NCBI GenBank assembly: GCA_046732975.1 | Contig: JBKPOG010000213.1 | Coordinates: forward strand, 1 to 12,213 | Reading direction: 5' to 3' | Origin: JAMXLO01 sp046732975 | Lineage (GTDB): Bacteria; Pseudomonadota; Alphaproteobacteria; Acetobacterales; Acetobacteraceae | Length of the DNA: 12,213 nucleotides | Part shown: in pieces, positions 1-6,499 of the stretch | Layout of the letters: every line of letters starts with the position of its first letter | Numbering within the stretch: position 1 is the first letter of the stretch | Notes under the pieces: generated by a model | Seen by the model: only the letters and a program-made list of their open reading frames with translations | Databases searched by the model: none | Told to the model about the DNA's origin: nothing | Position numbers and translations under genes: made by a program

Positions 1-706
1 AGCGTGTATCGATCGGCACCGTCTGCCCGGAAATCCCCAGCCGCGCCCGTCTCACCCGCCCGTCTCGCATAAGCCTGGTCGCCACCCACACCGCAGTGTC
101 GATCCCGATCGCAAAACAGATCCCCTGTGCCGGTGCAATCGTCGCCGTGTTGATCCCCACCACCCGGCCCGCGCCGCTCACCAGCGGACCACCTGAATTG
201 CCCGGGTTCAGTGGCGCGTCCGTCTGGATCACGCTCTCGATCATGCGCCCTGACGGCGTGCGCAGCGTGCGCCCCAGCGCCGAAACGATTCCAGCCGTGA
301 CGGTGCATTGGAATCCTAACGGATTGCCGATCGCGGCAACCAGCTGTCCGACCCGGAGGCTCGCCGACGACCCCAACTCGGCGTGCGGCAGTCCGTTGCC
401 GGACAGCCGCAGTACCGCAGTGTCGGTATCCGCGTCGGCCCCCACCAGAGCCGCATCCAGCACCTGTCCATCGGTGAATATTGCACGAAGCTTCGCCGCG
501 CCTGCCACCACGTGAGCGTTGGTGAGCACGTAACCATCGGGTGTGAAAATCACGCCCGAGCCTTGCCCCTTCGGCTTTGCGTCGGCGCCGAAGGCAATGA
601 CGTGCACCACCGTCGGGCCGACCCGTTCGAACGCGTGCACGATCTGTGCGGAATAGGGGTCGAGATCGTCGGCCGGCGGAACGCCGGCAGTGGCATCGAG
701 CGGCAT
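1..706 (-). CDS. HtrA/DegP-like trypsin-type serine protease (S1C family), C-terminus cut by window edge
   Basis: About 235 residues are visible, translated from the reverse strand. The catalytic triad of the HtrA/DegP family is complete: His65 in LTNAHVV, Asp95 in DTDTAVLRL and Ser171 in NPGNSGGPLV. The frame is still open at base 1, where a segment resembling the start of a PDZ domain (RLGISGQ) begins, so one or more PDZ domains probably lie beyond the edge. The start at 706 is preceded by AAGGGA about eight bases upstream. The N-terminus (MPLDATAGVPPADD) is acidic and polar with no hydrophobic signal peptide or membrane segment, so unlike classical periplasmic DegP this enzyme may be cytosolic. 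It diverges from a related pseudoprotease at 856, with 149 bases between the starts. Family assignment is firm; substrate and location are inference. Confidence 0.93.
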   Translation of the reverse strand, partial: MPLDATAGVPPADDLDPYSAQIVHAFERVGPTVVHVIAFGADAKPKGQGSGVIFTPDGYVLTNAHVVAGAAKLRAIFTDGQVLDAALVGADADTDTAVLRLSGNGLPHAELGSSASLRVGQLVAAIGNPLGFQCTVTAGIVSALGRTLRTPSGRMIESVIQTDAPLNPGNSGGPLVSGAGRVVGINTATIAPAQGICFAIGIDTAVWVATRLMRDGRVRRARLGISGQTVPIDTR

Positions 707-855
707 GGCAGTGTCCCTTCGGTCGCCCCAAGTGGGAACGGCGCCGCCACGCGACATCCTGGCCACAAGGCCGGGTTCTTACTGGTCACCCAGCCGATGC
801 CTTAGTTGCCCGGCATGGCGCAGAGTGCCGGCAGTGCAGGCTCTGGAGTTGAAGC
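707..855. promoter_or_regulatory. Divergent intergenic region between protease and pseudoprotease genes
   Basis: These 149 bases must hold the promoters of both divergent HtrA-like genes unless transcription enters from further away. It carries the Shine-Dalgarno of each gene: AAGGGA (reverse strand) for the gene starting at 706 and GGAG at 845-848 for the one starting at 856. I see no convincing -35/-10 pair and no strong inverted repeat that would mark an operator. The call rests on gene layout only. Confidence 0.45.
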
Positions 856-1752
856 ATGACCATCGACACCCTCGAACACCTGTCCGATGCGCTCGCCGAC
901 CGCGTGCAGGCGGCGTCCGGATTCGTCGTCGCCATCCGCGCCGGCCGTCGTGGCCGCAGCGGTATCCTCTGGCGCCCAGATGTCGTGGTGACCTCGGAGC
1001 AGGTGCTGCCACAGGGCACCGACTTTGGCATCGTCCACAACGGGACAGAAATCGCGGCGCGCTTGGCTGGGCGCGATGCCGGAACCAATGTTGCGGTCCT
1101 TCGCCTGGCCAAGGCTTTGGGTAGTCCTTCTCTGCCCGCCGCTCTCGCCTCAACTCGCGCCGGGTCACTTGCGCTCGTCGTCGGCGCCGACCCGCGTGGC
1201 AGACCCACCAGCCGTCTCGGTATGGTGCATGCGACCGGCCCCGAATGGCACAGCGAGGCCGGCGGCCGCATCGAGGCGTTGGTTCGGCTGGATACCCGTC
1301 TTGGCGCCGACGAAGGCGGGCCGGTGCTAACGCTGAGCAGCCAATTGATCGGCATGTCCACCTCCGGTCCGCGTCGCACCGCGCTGGCGATCCCTGCCGC
1401 GACCATCGAGCGCGTGCTCGAACCACTCCTGACGGATGGCCACGTCGCTCGTGGCTGGCTCGGTGTCGGTCTGCAGCACGTGTTGGTGCCGGAGCGCTTC
1501 CGTGAGGCAGCAGGTCGCGATGCCGGCATGATGGTGATCGCGATCGCCACTGGCTGCCCAGCCGAGCAGGCCGGCGTGCTGCCCGGCGACATTATCCTGG
1601 AGGTTGACGGCAGCCGCACCGGCCGGGCGCGCGGCCTGGCCATCGCATTGACCCCCGAACGCATCGGCCAGCCCGCGACCTTGAAGCTGCTGCGCGCCGG
1701 CGAGGTTCGCCTCGTCACCGTGACCATCGGCGCGCGCCCCGCCAGGGCATGA
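856..1752 (+). CDS. HtrA-like pseudoprotease with C-terminal PDZ domain
   Basis: 298 residues with the fold landmarks of an HtrA protein: a trypsin-like domain (about 20-192) followed by one PDZ domain (about 200-296, starting at RGWLGVGLQ, with GCPAEQAGVLPGDIILEVDG). All three catalytic positions are changed. The TNAHVV motif reads TSEQVL, placing Gln49 at the histidine; the aspartate is Asn78 in GTNVAVLRL; NSGGP is DEGGP, placing Glu153 at the serine, with the oxyanion loop one residue shorter. It should not be proteolytic. A scaffold, substrate adaptor or regulator of the divergent active protease is an inference. There is no signal peptide. GGAG lies seven bases before the ATG. Its stop overlaps the ATG of the next gene by four bases, so the two are probably translationally coupled. 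The family is clear from the PDZ domain and the surrounding strands. Confidence 0.9.
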   Translation: MTIDTLEHLSDALADRVQAASGFVVAIRAGRRGRSGILWRPDVVVTSEQVLPQGTDFGIVHNGTEIAARLAGRDAGTNVAVLRLAKALGSPSLPAALASTRAGSLALVVGADPRGRPTSRLGMVHATGPEWHSEAGGRIEALVRLDTRLGADEGGPVLTLSSQLIGMSTSGPRRTALAIPAATIERVLEPLLTDGHVARGWLGVGLQHVLVPERFREAAGRDAGMMVIAIATGCPAEQAGVLPGDIILEVDGSRTGRARGLAIALTPERIGQPATLKLLRAGEVRLVTVTIGARPARA

Positions 1753-2291
1753 GCGAGCAGCTTCGCATTTCGCTTCACGCCGATGATCCCGTGCGCCGGC
1801 AGGGACTGTCCGCCATGCTTCAGGCTGCTGGCCACCTGCTGGTCCACGAAACCCCTGACGTCGTGCTCTGTGATCTGGATCGTGACGCCGTGGTGCCGGG
1901 TGAGGTCGAGGCGCCGGTGGTCGCCCTCACCGACCGTCGCCTCCGAGGCGAACAGCCGACTGGCGTCCTCCAACGTCAAGTCAGTCCGGCGCAACTCGAT
2001 GCAGCGCTGCGCGCGGCTGCTGCCGGCCTGCTGGTGCGCTCGCCACGTGGAGCAGCGCGCGACGGGTTTCGCCCTGCCGTGGACGACACGCCGCCGCTGC
2101 TCACGCCGCGCGAAGCAGAGGTGCTAACGTTGGTGGGTCAGGGTATGAGCAACAAGGAAGTGGCCCGTGCGCTCGCCATTTCGGTGCACACGGTCAAGTT
2201 CCACCTCGAAGCTTTATTCGCCAAGCTCGATGCGACCAGCCGGGCAGAGGCGGTCGCCAAGGGCCTGCGCGACGGCATCATCGAAGTCTAA
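1749..2291 (+). CDS. LuxR/NarL-type response-regulator-like transcription factor with shortened receiver
   Basis: 180 residues. The C-terminal 64 or so (about 117-180) form a LuxR/GerE helix-turn-helix: LLTPREAEVLTLVGQGMSNK, then VARALAISVHTVKFHLEALF. The N-terminal part resembles a receiver domain: acidic pair Asp12/Asp13 in HADDPVRRQG, possible phospho-acceptor Asp42 (or Asp44) in VVLCDLDRD, and Thr61 in VVALTD. It is about 15-20 residues shorter than usual, and the conserved lysine appears replaced (Gln75/Arg76 in GVLQRQVSP). It may bind DNA without classical phosphorylation. The ATG overlaps the stop of the pseudoprotease gene (ATGA), with AGGG just upstream at 1744-1747, so both probably come from one transcript. 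No histidine kinase is in view. It could control the divergent protease pair, but no target site is apparent. Confidence 0.9.
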   Translation: MSEQLRISLHADDPVRRQGLSAMLQAAGHLLVHETPDVVLCDLDRDAVVPGEVEAPVVALTDRRLRGEQPTGVLQRQVSPAQLDAALRAAAAGLLVRSPRGAARDGFRPAVDDTPPLLTPREAEVLTLVGQGMSNKEVARALAISVHTVKFHLEALFAKLDATSRAEAVAKGLRDGIIEV

Positions 2292-2385
2292 CAAGGGTGC
2301 CAAGCGGCCCGCCTCCCGGCGTGAATGTTTCCACATGTGACGATGCGATGACAGGGCTGCGCACTTTAATTAAAATCGGTGAGCT
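2292..2385. other. Convergent intergenic spacer, no clear terminator
   Basis: The regulator gene (+) and the MFS gene (-) end facing each other across 94 bases. The spacer contains a weak GC hairpin (CGCC/GGCG at 2310-2321) with no T-run, a palindrome CACATGTG at 2332-2339 and an AT-rich palindrome TTTAATTAAA at 2365-2374 that stands out in this GC-rich region. None is a textbook intrinsic terminator; Rho-dependent or bidirectional termination is possible. Confidence 0.35.
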
Positions 2386-3648
2386 TCACGTGCGATCTGT
2401 GCTGGTCGGCCGGCTGTGCTTCACCAGCCACACCTCGGTCAGCACCGTCGCCAATCCCACCATCACGCAAGTGACCGCAGCAAGGCCGGCGAAGCCCGCG
2501 GCATTGAAGATGAAGCCTGCCACTGCTGACCCGACCGCCGCCGCCAGCGAGGTCGCGGCATTGAACAGGCCGACACTCTCGCCACGCGCCGTGGGCGCGA
2601 AGCGTACCGCCAGAGAATTGGCGGCGACGGCAAGCAGCGGCCAGACGAACTGGATCAGTGCGAAACCCACCAGCACCAGCCAGGCGATCCAACCGAGATG
2701 CAGGAAGCCGGCGATGACGAGCAATCCCAGCGCCAGCAGGCGAGCGCCCATCCCCAGCGCTAGCATGCGGCCCCCACCGACGCGATGCGTCGCGACACCA
2801 ATCGGCGCATACAGCAACAAGCTTGCAGCAACCCCTACGGCATAGGCGCTCGATGGCAGAACCGCTTCCATCCCGAACTCACGAGTCATCGCCACCGGAA
2901 ACATCGTCGCGAACCCGTTCATCGCGGGATACGCGATCAGCCACACGATCAGGAACCGCCGCAGCGGCTGGGTAATCACAGCGAGGAAACTTCGCAGCTC
3001 CTGCAAAGACACATGGTGAGCGCGATGGTGCGGTCCCGTGATACCGGCATCGCCGCCCACCATTGGTCTCGGCGGTGGCTTGTTGGTCGGCTCGCGTGGC
3101 AAACCTGCGGGCGCCGTGGCAATAGCCAATGCACCGGCGGCCAGCAAAGCCACGCCCGAAACCACGAACCCGAGGCCGACGGACCGCTGGGCCAGTACTC
3201 CCGCGGCGACAAGCCCGATCACCTGCCCGGCGCTGACATAGCGCTGTAACAGGGCCACGCGCGCATCCCAGTCAGCTTCCGGAACGCCCTGGATCGCCAG
3301 CACATTGCCGGCCGTGGTTGTCGCCATCACACCGAGCCCAGCTCCGGCCGCCAGCAGGATGCGCGGCAGACCATGGGCCGCCGCGAATGGCAGCAGCAGG
3401 CAGCCTGCTCCAAATGTGCCCCAGATCAGCAGGTCGCGATGCCGCCCGGTGCGATCAGCCCAGGCCCCAAGCAGAGGAGCGAACAAGCCAAGAAACGAGA
3501 AAGCCGCATAGGTGAGCCCAGCGGCGGCGCTGTTCGCCGCGACCAGCGGCATCAGCACGGGGACCAGCCCGTTCTGCGTCAGTCCAAGGAGACCGTAGGA
3601 GACGAACCATGCATTGCGAGGCAAATAGATGGCTCCCGAGCGGCGCAC
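2386..3648 (-). CDS. Major facilitator superfamily transporter, 12 membrane segments
   Basis: 420 residues, the usual MFS length, with about twelve hydrophobic segments. An MFS motif A-like sequence, GAWADRTGRHR, lies at 61-71 between segments 2 and 3. The central cytoplasmic loop (about 182-220) is proline-rich and contains a histidine cluster (GPHHRAHHVS, 206-214). It is an inner-membrane secondary transporter; the sequence does not reveal the substrate, and either import or efflux is possible. The listed start is GTG at 3648, which has a poor Shine-Dalgarno. An in-frame TTG at 3624 (residue 9) is preceded by GGGAG with eight-base spacing and may be the true start. It lies 39 bases downstream of the ACS-family transporter gene on the same strand and probably shares its operon with the CoA transferase. 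Confidence 0.9.
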   Translation of the reverse strand: MRRSGAIYLPRNAWFVSYGLLGLTQNGLVPVLMPLVAANSAAAGLTYAAFSFLGLFAPLLGAWADRTGRHRDLLIWGTFGAGCLLLPFAAAHGLPRILLAAGAGLGVMATTTAGNVLAIQGVPEADWDARVALLQRYVSAGQVIGLVAAGVLAQRSVGLGFVVSGVALLAAGALAIATAPAGLPREPTNKPPPRPMVGGDAGITGPHHRAHHVSLQELRSFLAVITQPLRRFLIVWLIAYPAMNGFATMFPVAMTREFGMEAVLPSSAYAVGVAASLLLYAPIGVATHRVGGGRMLALGMGARLLALGLLVIAGFLHLGWIAWLVLVGFALIQFVWPLLAVAANSLAVRFAPTARGESVGLFNAATSLAAAVGSAVAGFIFNAAGFAGLAAVTCVMVGLATVLTEVWLVKHSRPTSTDRT

Positions 3649-3687
3649 GCCAGATGAAGGTCTGATCGCTGCCCGGTCAACTCAGGA

Positions 3688-4962
3688 TCAGTGAACTATT
3701 CGCTGCGCCGACGGTGCTCGTTCCTGGGCTGGTGCCCCGACCCCGAGCGTGATCAGGCCGCTGATCAATAGAGCGATTGCCATGGTCAGGTAGGACACGT
3801 CCGGTCCGCCGGTCGCCGCATTCAGCCAACCTACCGCATAGGATCCGACGAATGAGCCCAAAGCTCCGAAACTGTTGATCAAGGCAATCGCACCGCCGGC
3901 GACATTGCGGGGCAGTACCTCGGAGATCCACGCGAAGAATGCGCCATACGGCGCATACATGGCGCCGCCGGCGATCACCAGCAGCGCAAATCCCGGCCAG
4001 AAGTTCGCTGGGCCTAGCAGCCAGGAACCCGCGAAGGCGAGGGCGCCGATGATGAGACACGGCCATACGTACGCCTTGCGATGGCGAGACCGATCGGAGC
4101 CGTACGAAGTCAGGATCATCAGCAGTGTCGCGAGCAGATACGGGACGGCCGACAACCAGCCCACTGTCACTATGCCGAGCTGACTGCTGGATTTCAGCAT
4201 CGAAGGCAACCACAGCACGAACCCGTAAACGCCGACGCTCCAGCAGAAGTACTGCAGGGACAATGCGACCACCATCGGCGTGCGGAAAGCTTCCGCGTAG
4301 TTGCGCATTGGCTTCAGCGCTCGCTGTCCCTCCTGCAGCCGCTGCTCGATGTCGCCTCGTTCGTGCGGATCGAGCCACTGCGCCTGCGCCGGGCGGTCCT
4401 GCACCAGCCAGAGCCAGAGGAAGGCCCAGGCCACTGCCGGGAGGCCCTCAACAATGAACATGCCGCGCCAGCCGATTGTGTGGACCAGGTAACCCGACAC
4501 GATCGACATCCAGAGAACTGTCACCGGATTGCCAAGGATGAGAAATGAATTGGCGCGCGAGCGTTCGCTGCTGGTGAACCAGTGGCTCAGGAAGACCAGC
4601 ATCACTGGCAGCACGACGCTCTCGGCCACTCCCAGCAGGAACCGATCGATATACAGCAGGCTGACATCGCTGATGACGCCGGTCAGCGCCGCGAACGCGC
4701 CCCACAGCAACAGGCTCCAGAACATCAGCTGCTTGGCGCTGCGGTTTTCGGCGTACCAGGCTGCGGGGATCTGGAACAGAAAGTAGCCGAGGAAGAACAA
4801 CGCTCCGAGCAGCGCATTGGCTTCACCGGTAATGCCCAGATCAGTCGCCAGTCCCCCGGCTGCACCAATGCCGTAATTGGCGCGGTCCACGTAGGCCAGG
4901 CTGTAGGTTATGAAGGCTACAGGGATAAGCCTCGCCCAGCGACTGCTGTAGTTGGCAGCCAC
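3688..4962 (-). CDS. MFS transporter of the anion:cation symporter (ACS) type
   Basis: 424 residues with about twelve membrane segments and ACS-family signatures: YVDRANYGIG at 24-33 in the first helix, RFLLGVAESVVLPV at 107-120, SHWFTSSERSRAN around 126-138, and GWRGMFIVEGLPA at 164-176. Known relatives import organic anions such as hexuronates, glucarate, rhamnonate or phthalate by proton symport, so an organic acid is the likely cargo, though which one cannot be read. The start is GTG at 4962, supported by AAAGG at 4969-4973 (reverse strand) with six-base spacing. It follows the CoA transferase gene by 22 bases and precedes the second MFS gene by 39 bases, so the three read as an operon. 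The context suggests it brings in the acid that the CoA transferase activates. Confidence 0.92.
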   Translation of the reverse strand: MAANYSSRWARLIPVAFITYSLAYVDRANYGIGAAGGLATDLGITGEANALLGALFFLGYFLFQIPAAWYAENRSAKQLMFWSLLLWGAFAALTGVISDVSLLYIDRFLLGVAESVVLPVMLVFLSHWFTSSERSRANSFLILGNPVTVLWMSIVSGYLVHTIGWRGMFIVEGLPAVAWAFLWLWLVQDRPAQAQWLDPHERGDIEQRLQEGQRALKPMRNYAEAFRTPMVVALSLQYFCWSVGVYGFVLWLPSMLKSSSQLGIVTVGWLSAVPYLLATLLMILTSYGSDRSRHRKAYVWPCLIIGALAFAGSWLLGPANFWPGFALLVIAGGAMYAPYGAFFAWISEVLPRNVAGGAIALINSFGALGSFVGSYAVGWLNAATGGPDVSYLTMAIALLISGLITLGVGAPAQERAPSAQRIVH

Positions 4963-4984
4963 GTCTAACCTTTACCGGCGACTC

Positions 4985-6400
4985 TTAGGAAGCGCCGCGA
5001 GCGGGCCACTCGGGACGGTTATATCCCAATGGCACAGACGGCCGCGCCCAATACGGCTGTGTCTCCGACATCTGCACGACCGGCGAGAGATGCCGCAGGC
5101 TCCCTGATGGTGTTTCGCTGACCATCGACCAGCGCGTCAGTTCTTCCGCCGGAAACTCTGCCGGTGCATCGCGCGCCGCGCTTTCGGCTACCTCACCCAG
5201 GTCGACAATCCATTTGCCCACCTGTGCCAGCGAAATACGCACCAACCAACTGCCGCCTTCGCGCGCTCGCCGCGCAAGCGCCACCATGGCGCCGAATGCC
5301 ATCAGATACCCTGTGCAGTAGTCGATGGCGGACACAGGATAGAACTGCGGCCCGGGCGTTTTGCCGGGCACAACCTCTGCCTGGCGCGACGTAATGCCGC
5401 TCACGGTCTGCACTACCGTGTCGAATCCGCGCCGTGACGCCCATGGCCCGGCGTGGCTGAACGCGCACAGCGACACGTAGACGAGACCCGGTCGCAGGGC
5501 CGCGAGTTCTTCTGGCGACAGGCCGCGGGAGCCCAGCGTGCCGGGCCGGTAGCCCTGCGAGAACACATCCGCGTCGCGCACCAGTCCGCGCAGCACTTCG
5601 ACGTCCTTCGCCTCGCGCAGATCAAGATGCGCCGACAGCTTGCCGTGTCCGGTGTCGAATTCCTGGTAGCCGAGATTGGGCAGATGCGGCCCTGTGATCT
5701 TCAGCACGTCTGCACCGTGTTCAGCCAAGGTCCGCGCACAGGTCGGGCCCGCGAGTACGCGCGTGAGGTCGAGCACGCGGATACCCGATAGCGGGCGGTT
5801 GCCGGGCGGGAGCGACTCGGGTGGCGCGTCGCCGATGCGAACGATCTCCATCAACGGCAGCGACGCTATTGCTGCTGCCTGCGGATGCCGCGCCCATTCA
5901 GCGTGCGTTCGTACCATTCCGCCAGCACCTTTGGCGGCGATGATCGCCTCCTCCAGATCCAGTGCGTTCCAGTTCAGCACCGCTTTCGCCACAGCATCGC
6001 GGTCTTCCGCGACGCCGAGCACGCTGAGTGCTGCAGCGCGATGGTTCGGGAAGTTGCAGTGCAGATAGCTCCAACCGCTGTCCTTGGTCGGATAGACGCC
6101 CATGATGGAATTACGACGCGCTGACACCTCGCCATTGCCAAGTTTCATGTAATGGCCGCTGCGCAGCGACGCTGTGGCACGCCGCACATCAACGCTGACA
6201 GACTGTCTGCGCCCGGTCCGCGTTTCCCACAGGTCGGCCGCGGCGAGACCCGTGGCTGCCAGCGTCGCCGAGCCGGCTTCGCCGATGCGGAACGGCGTGG
6301 GCAGAATCGGATCGGTGCCGCCGGTGAACGTCACCGTGCTGGCGCGATCGGCGGACAGGCCGGCCGCGGGCAGGATAGAGCGAAGGGCCTCTGTCGGCAT
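4985..6400 (-). CDS. CaiB/BaiF-type (family III) CoA transferase with duplicated, rearranged halves
   Basis: 471 residues from the ATG at 6400. Family III enzymes move CoA between carboxylic acids through an aspartyl thioester. The C-terminal half starts like a standard family member (LSGIRVLDLTRVLAGPTCAR, about 204-223) and continues through RPGTLGSRGLSPEELAALRP to the expected catalytic aspartate, Asp360 in SAIDYCTG. The N-terminal 200 residues resemble the later part of the same fold: FRIGEAGSATLAATGLAAAD, RTGRRQSVSVDV and EWARHPQAAAI. There the aspartate position is Glu41. Thus a half lacking its Rossmann-like start precedes a half that has it. The longer frame begins at 6478, but GGGGAGG at 6409-6415 lies eight bases before the 6400 ATG and only two before the alternative ATG at 6406, favouring 6400. 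It is first gene of the leftward operon with two transporters. Confidence 0.9.
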   Translation of the reverse strand: MPTEALRSILPAAGLSADRASTVTFTGGTDPILPTPFRIGEAGSATLAATGLAAADLWETRTGRRQSVSVDVRRATASLRSGHYMKLGNGEVSARRNSIMGVYPTKDSGWSYLHCNFPNHRAAALSVLGVAEDRDAVAKAVLNWNALDLEEAIIAAKGAGGMVRTHAEWARHPQAAAIASLPLMEIVRIGDAPPESLPPGNRPLSGIRVLDLTRVLAGPTCARTLAEHGADVLKITGPHLPNLGYQEFDTGHGKLSAHLDLREAKDVEVLRGLVRDADVFSQGYRPGTLGSRGLSPEELAALRPGLVYVSLCAFSHAGPWASRRGFDTVVQTVSGITSRQAEVVPGKTPGPQFYPVSAIDYCTGYLMAFGAMVALARRAREGGSWLVRISLAQVGKWIVDLGEVAESAARDAPAEFPAEELTRWSMVSETPSGSLRHLSPVVQMSETQPYWARPSVPLGYNRPEWPARGAS

Positions 6401-6499
6401 GGCCATCACCTCCCCAGTGCATGTGATCGGGGAAGAATGGCGCCGCTGACCGATGTGATGCAATCTCGCCGTCCTCAACGCTTCGACAGGCAGGTGGAC
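6401..6499. promoter_or_regulatory. Divergent control region of CoA transferase operon and oxidoreductase gene, with repeated ATGTGAT element
   Basis: These 99 bases separate two divergent starts. ATGTGAT occurs twice in the same orientation, at 6421-6427 and 6453-6459, 32 bases apart (about three helical turns). The extended copies, TGCATGTGATCG (6418-6429) and CGATGTGATGCA (6451-6462), also match as imperfect inverted repeats at 9 of 12 positions. Such an arrangement fits a dimeric regulator contacting two sites on one DNA face. The regulator is not in the window. The strong Shine-Dalgarno of the leftward gene is at 6409-6415. Promoter elements themselves are not convincing by eye. Confidence 0.4.

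Noticed and set aside
779..1426. 215-residue minus-strand open frame
   Set aside because: Arginine- and cysteine-rich translation antisense to the pseudoprotease gene; a shadow of its codon usage.
786..1994. 402-residue open frame on the minus strand
   Set aside because: It lies antisense to the pseudoprotease and regulator genes, has Arg/Ser/Pro-rich composition typical of shadow frames in GC-rich DNA, and shows no recognisable domain.
2310..2321. GC hairpin after the regulator gene as an intrinsic terminator
   Set aside because: The stem is only four base pairs and no T-run follows.
2332..2339. CACATGTG palindrome in the convergent spacer as a possible operator
   Set aside because: An isolated eight-base palindrome between two 3' ends is not a persuasive regulatory site.
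6152..6499. Upstream extension of the oxidoreductase frame
   Set aside because: Most of it is antisense to the CoA transferase, the translation has no family similarity, and the enzyme fold starts at the ATG at 6500.
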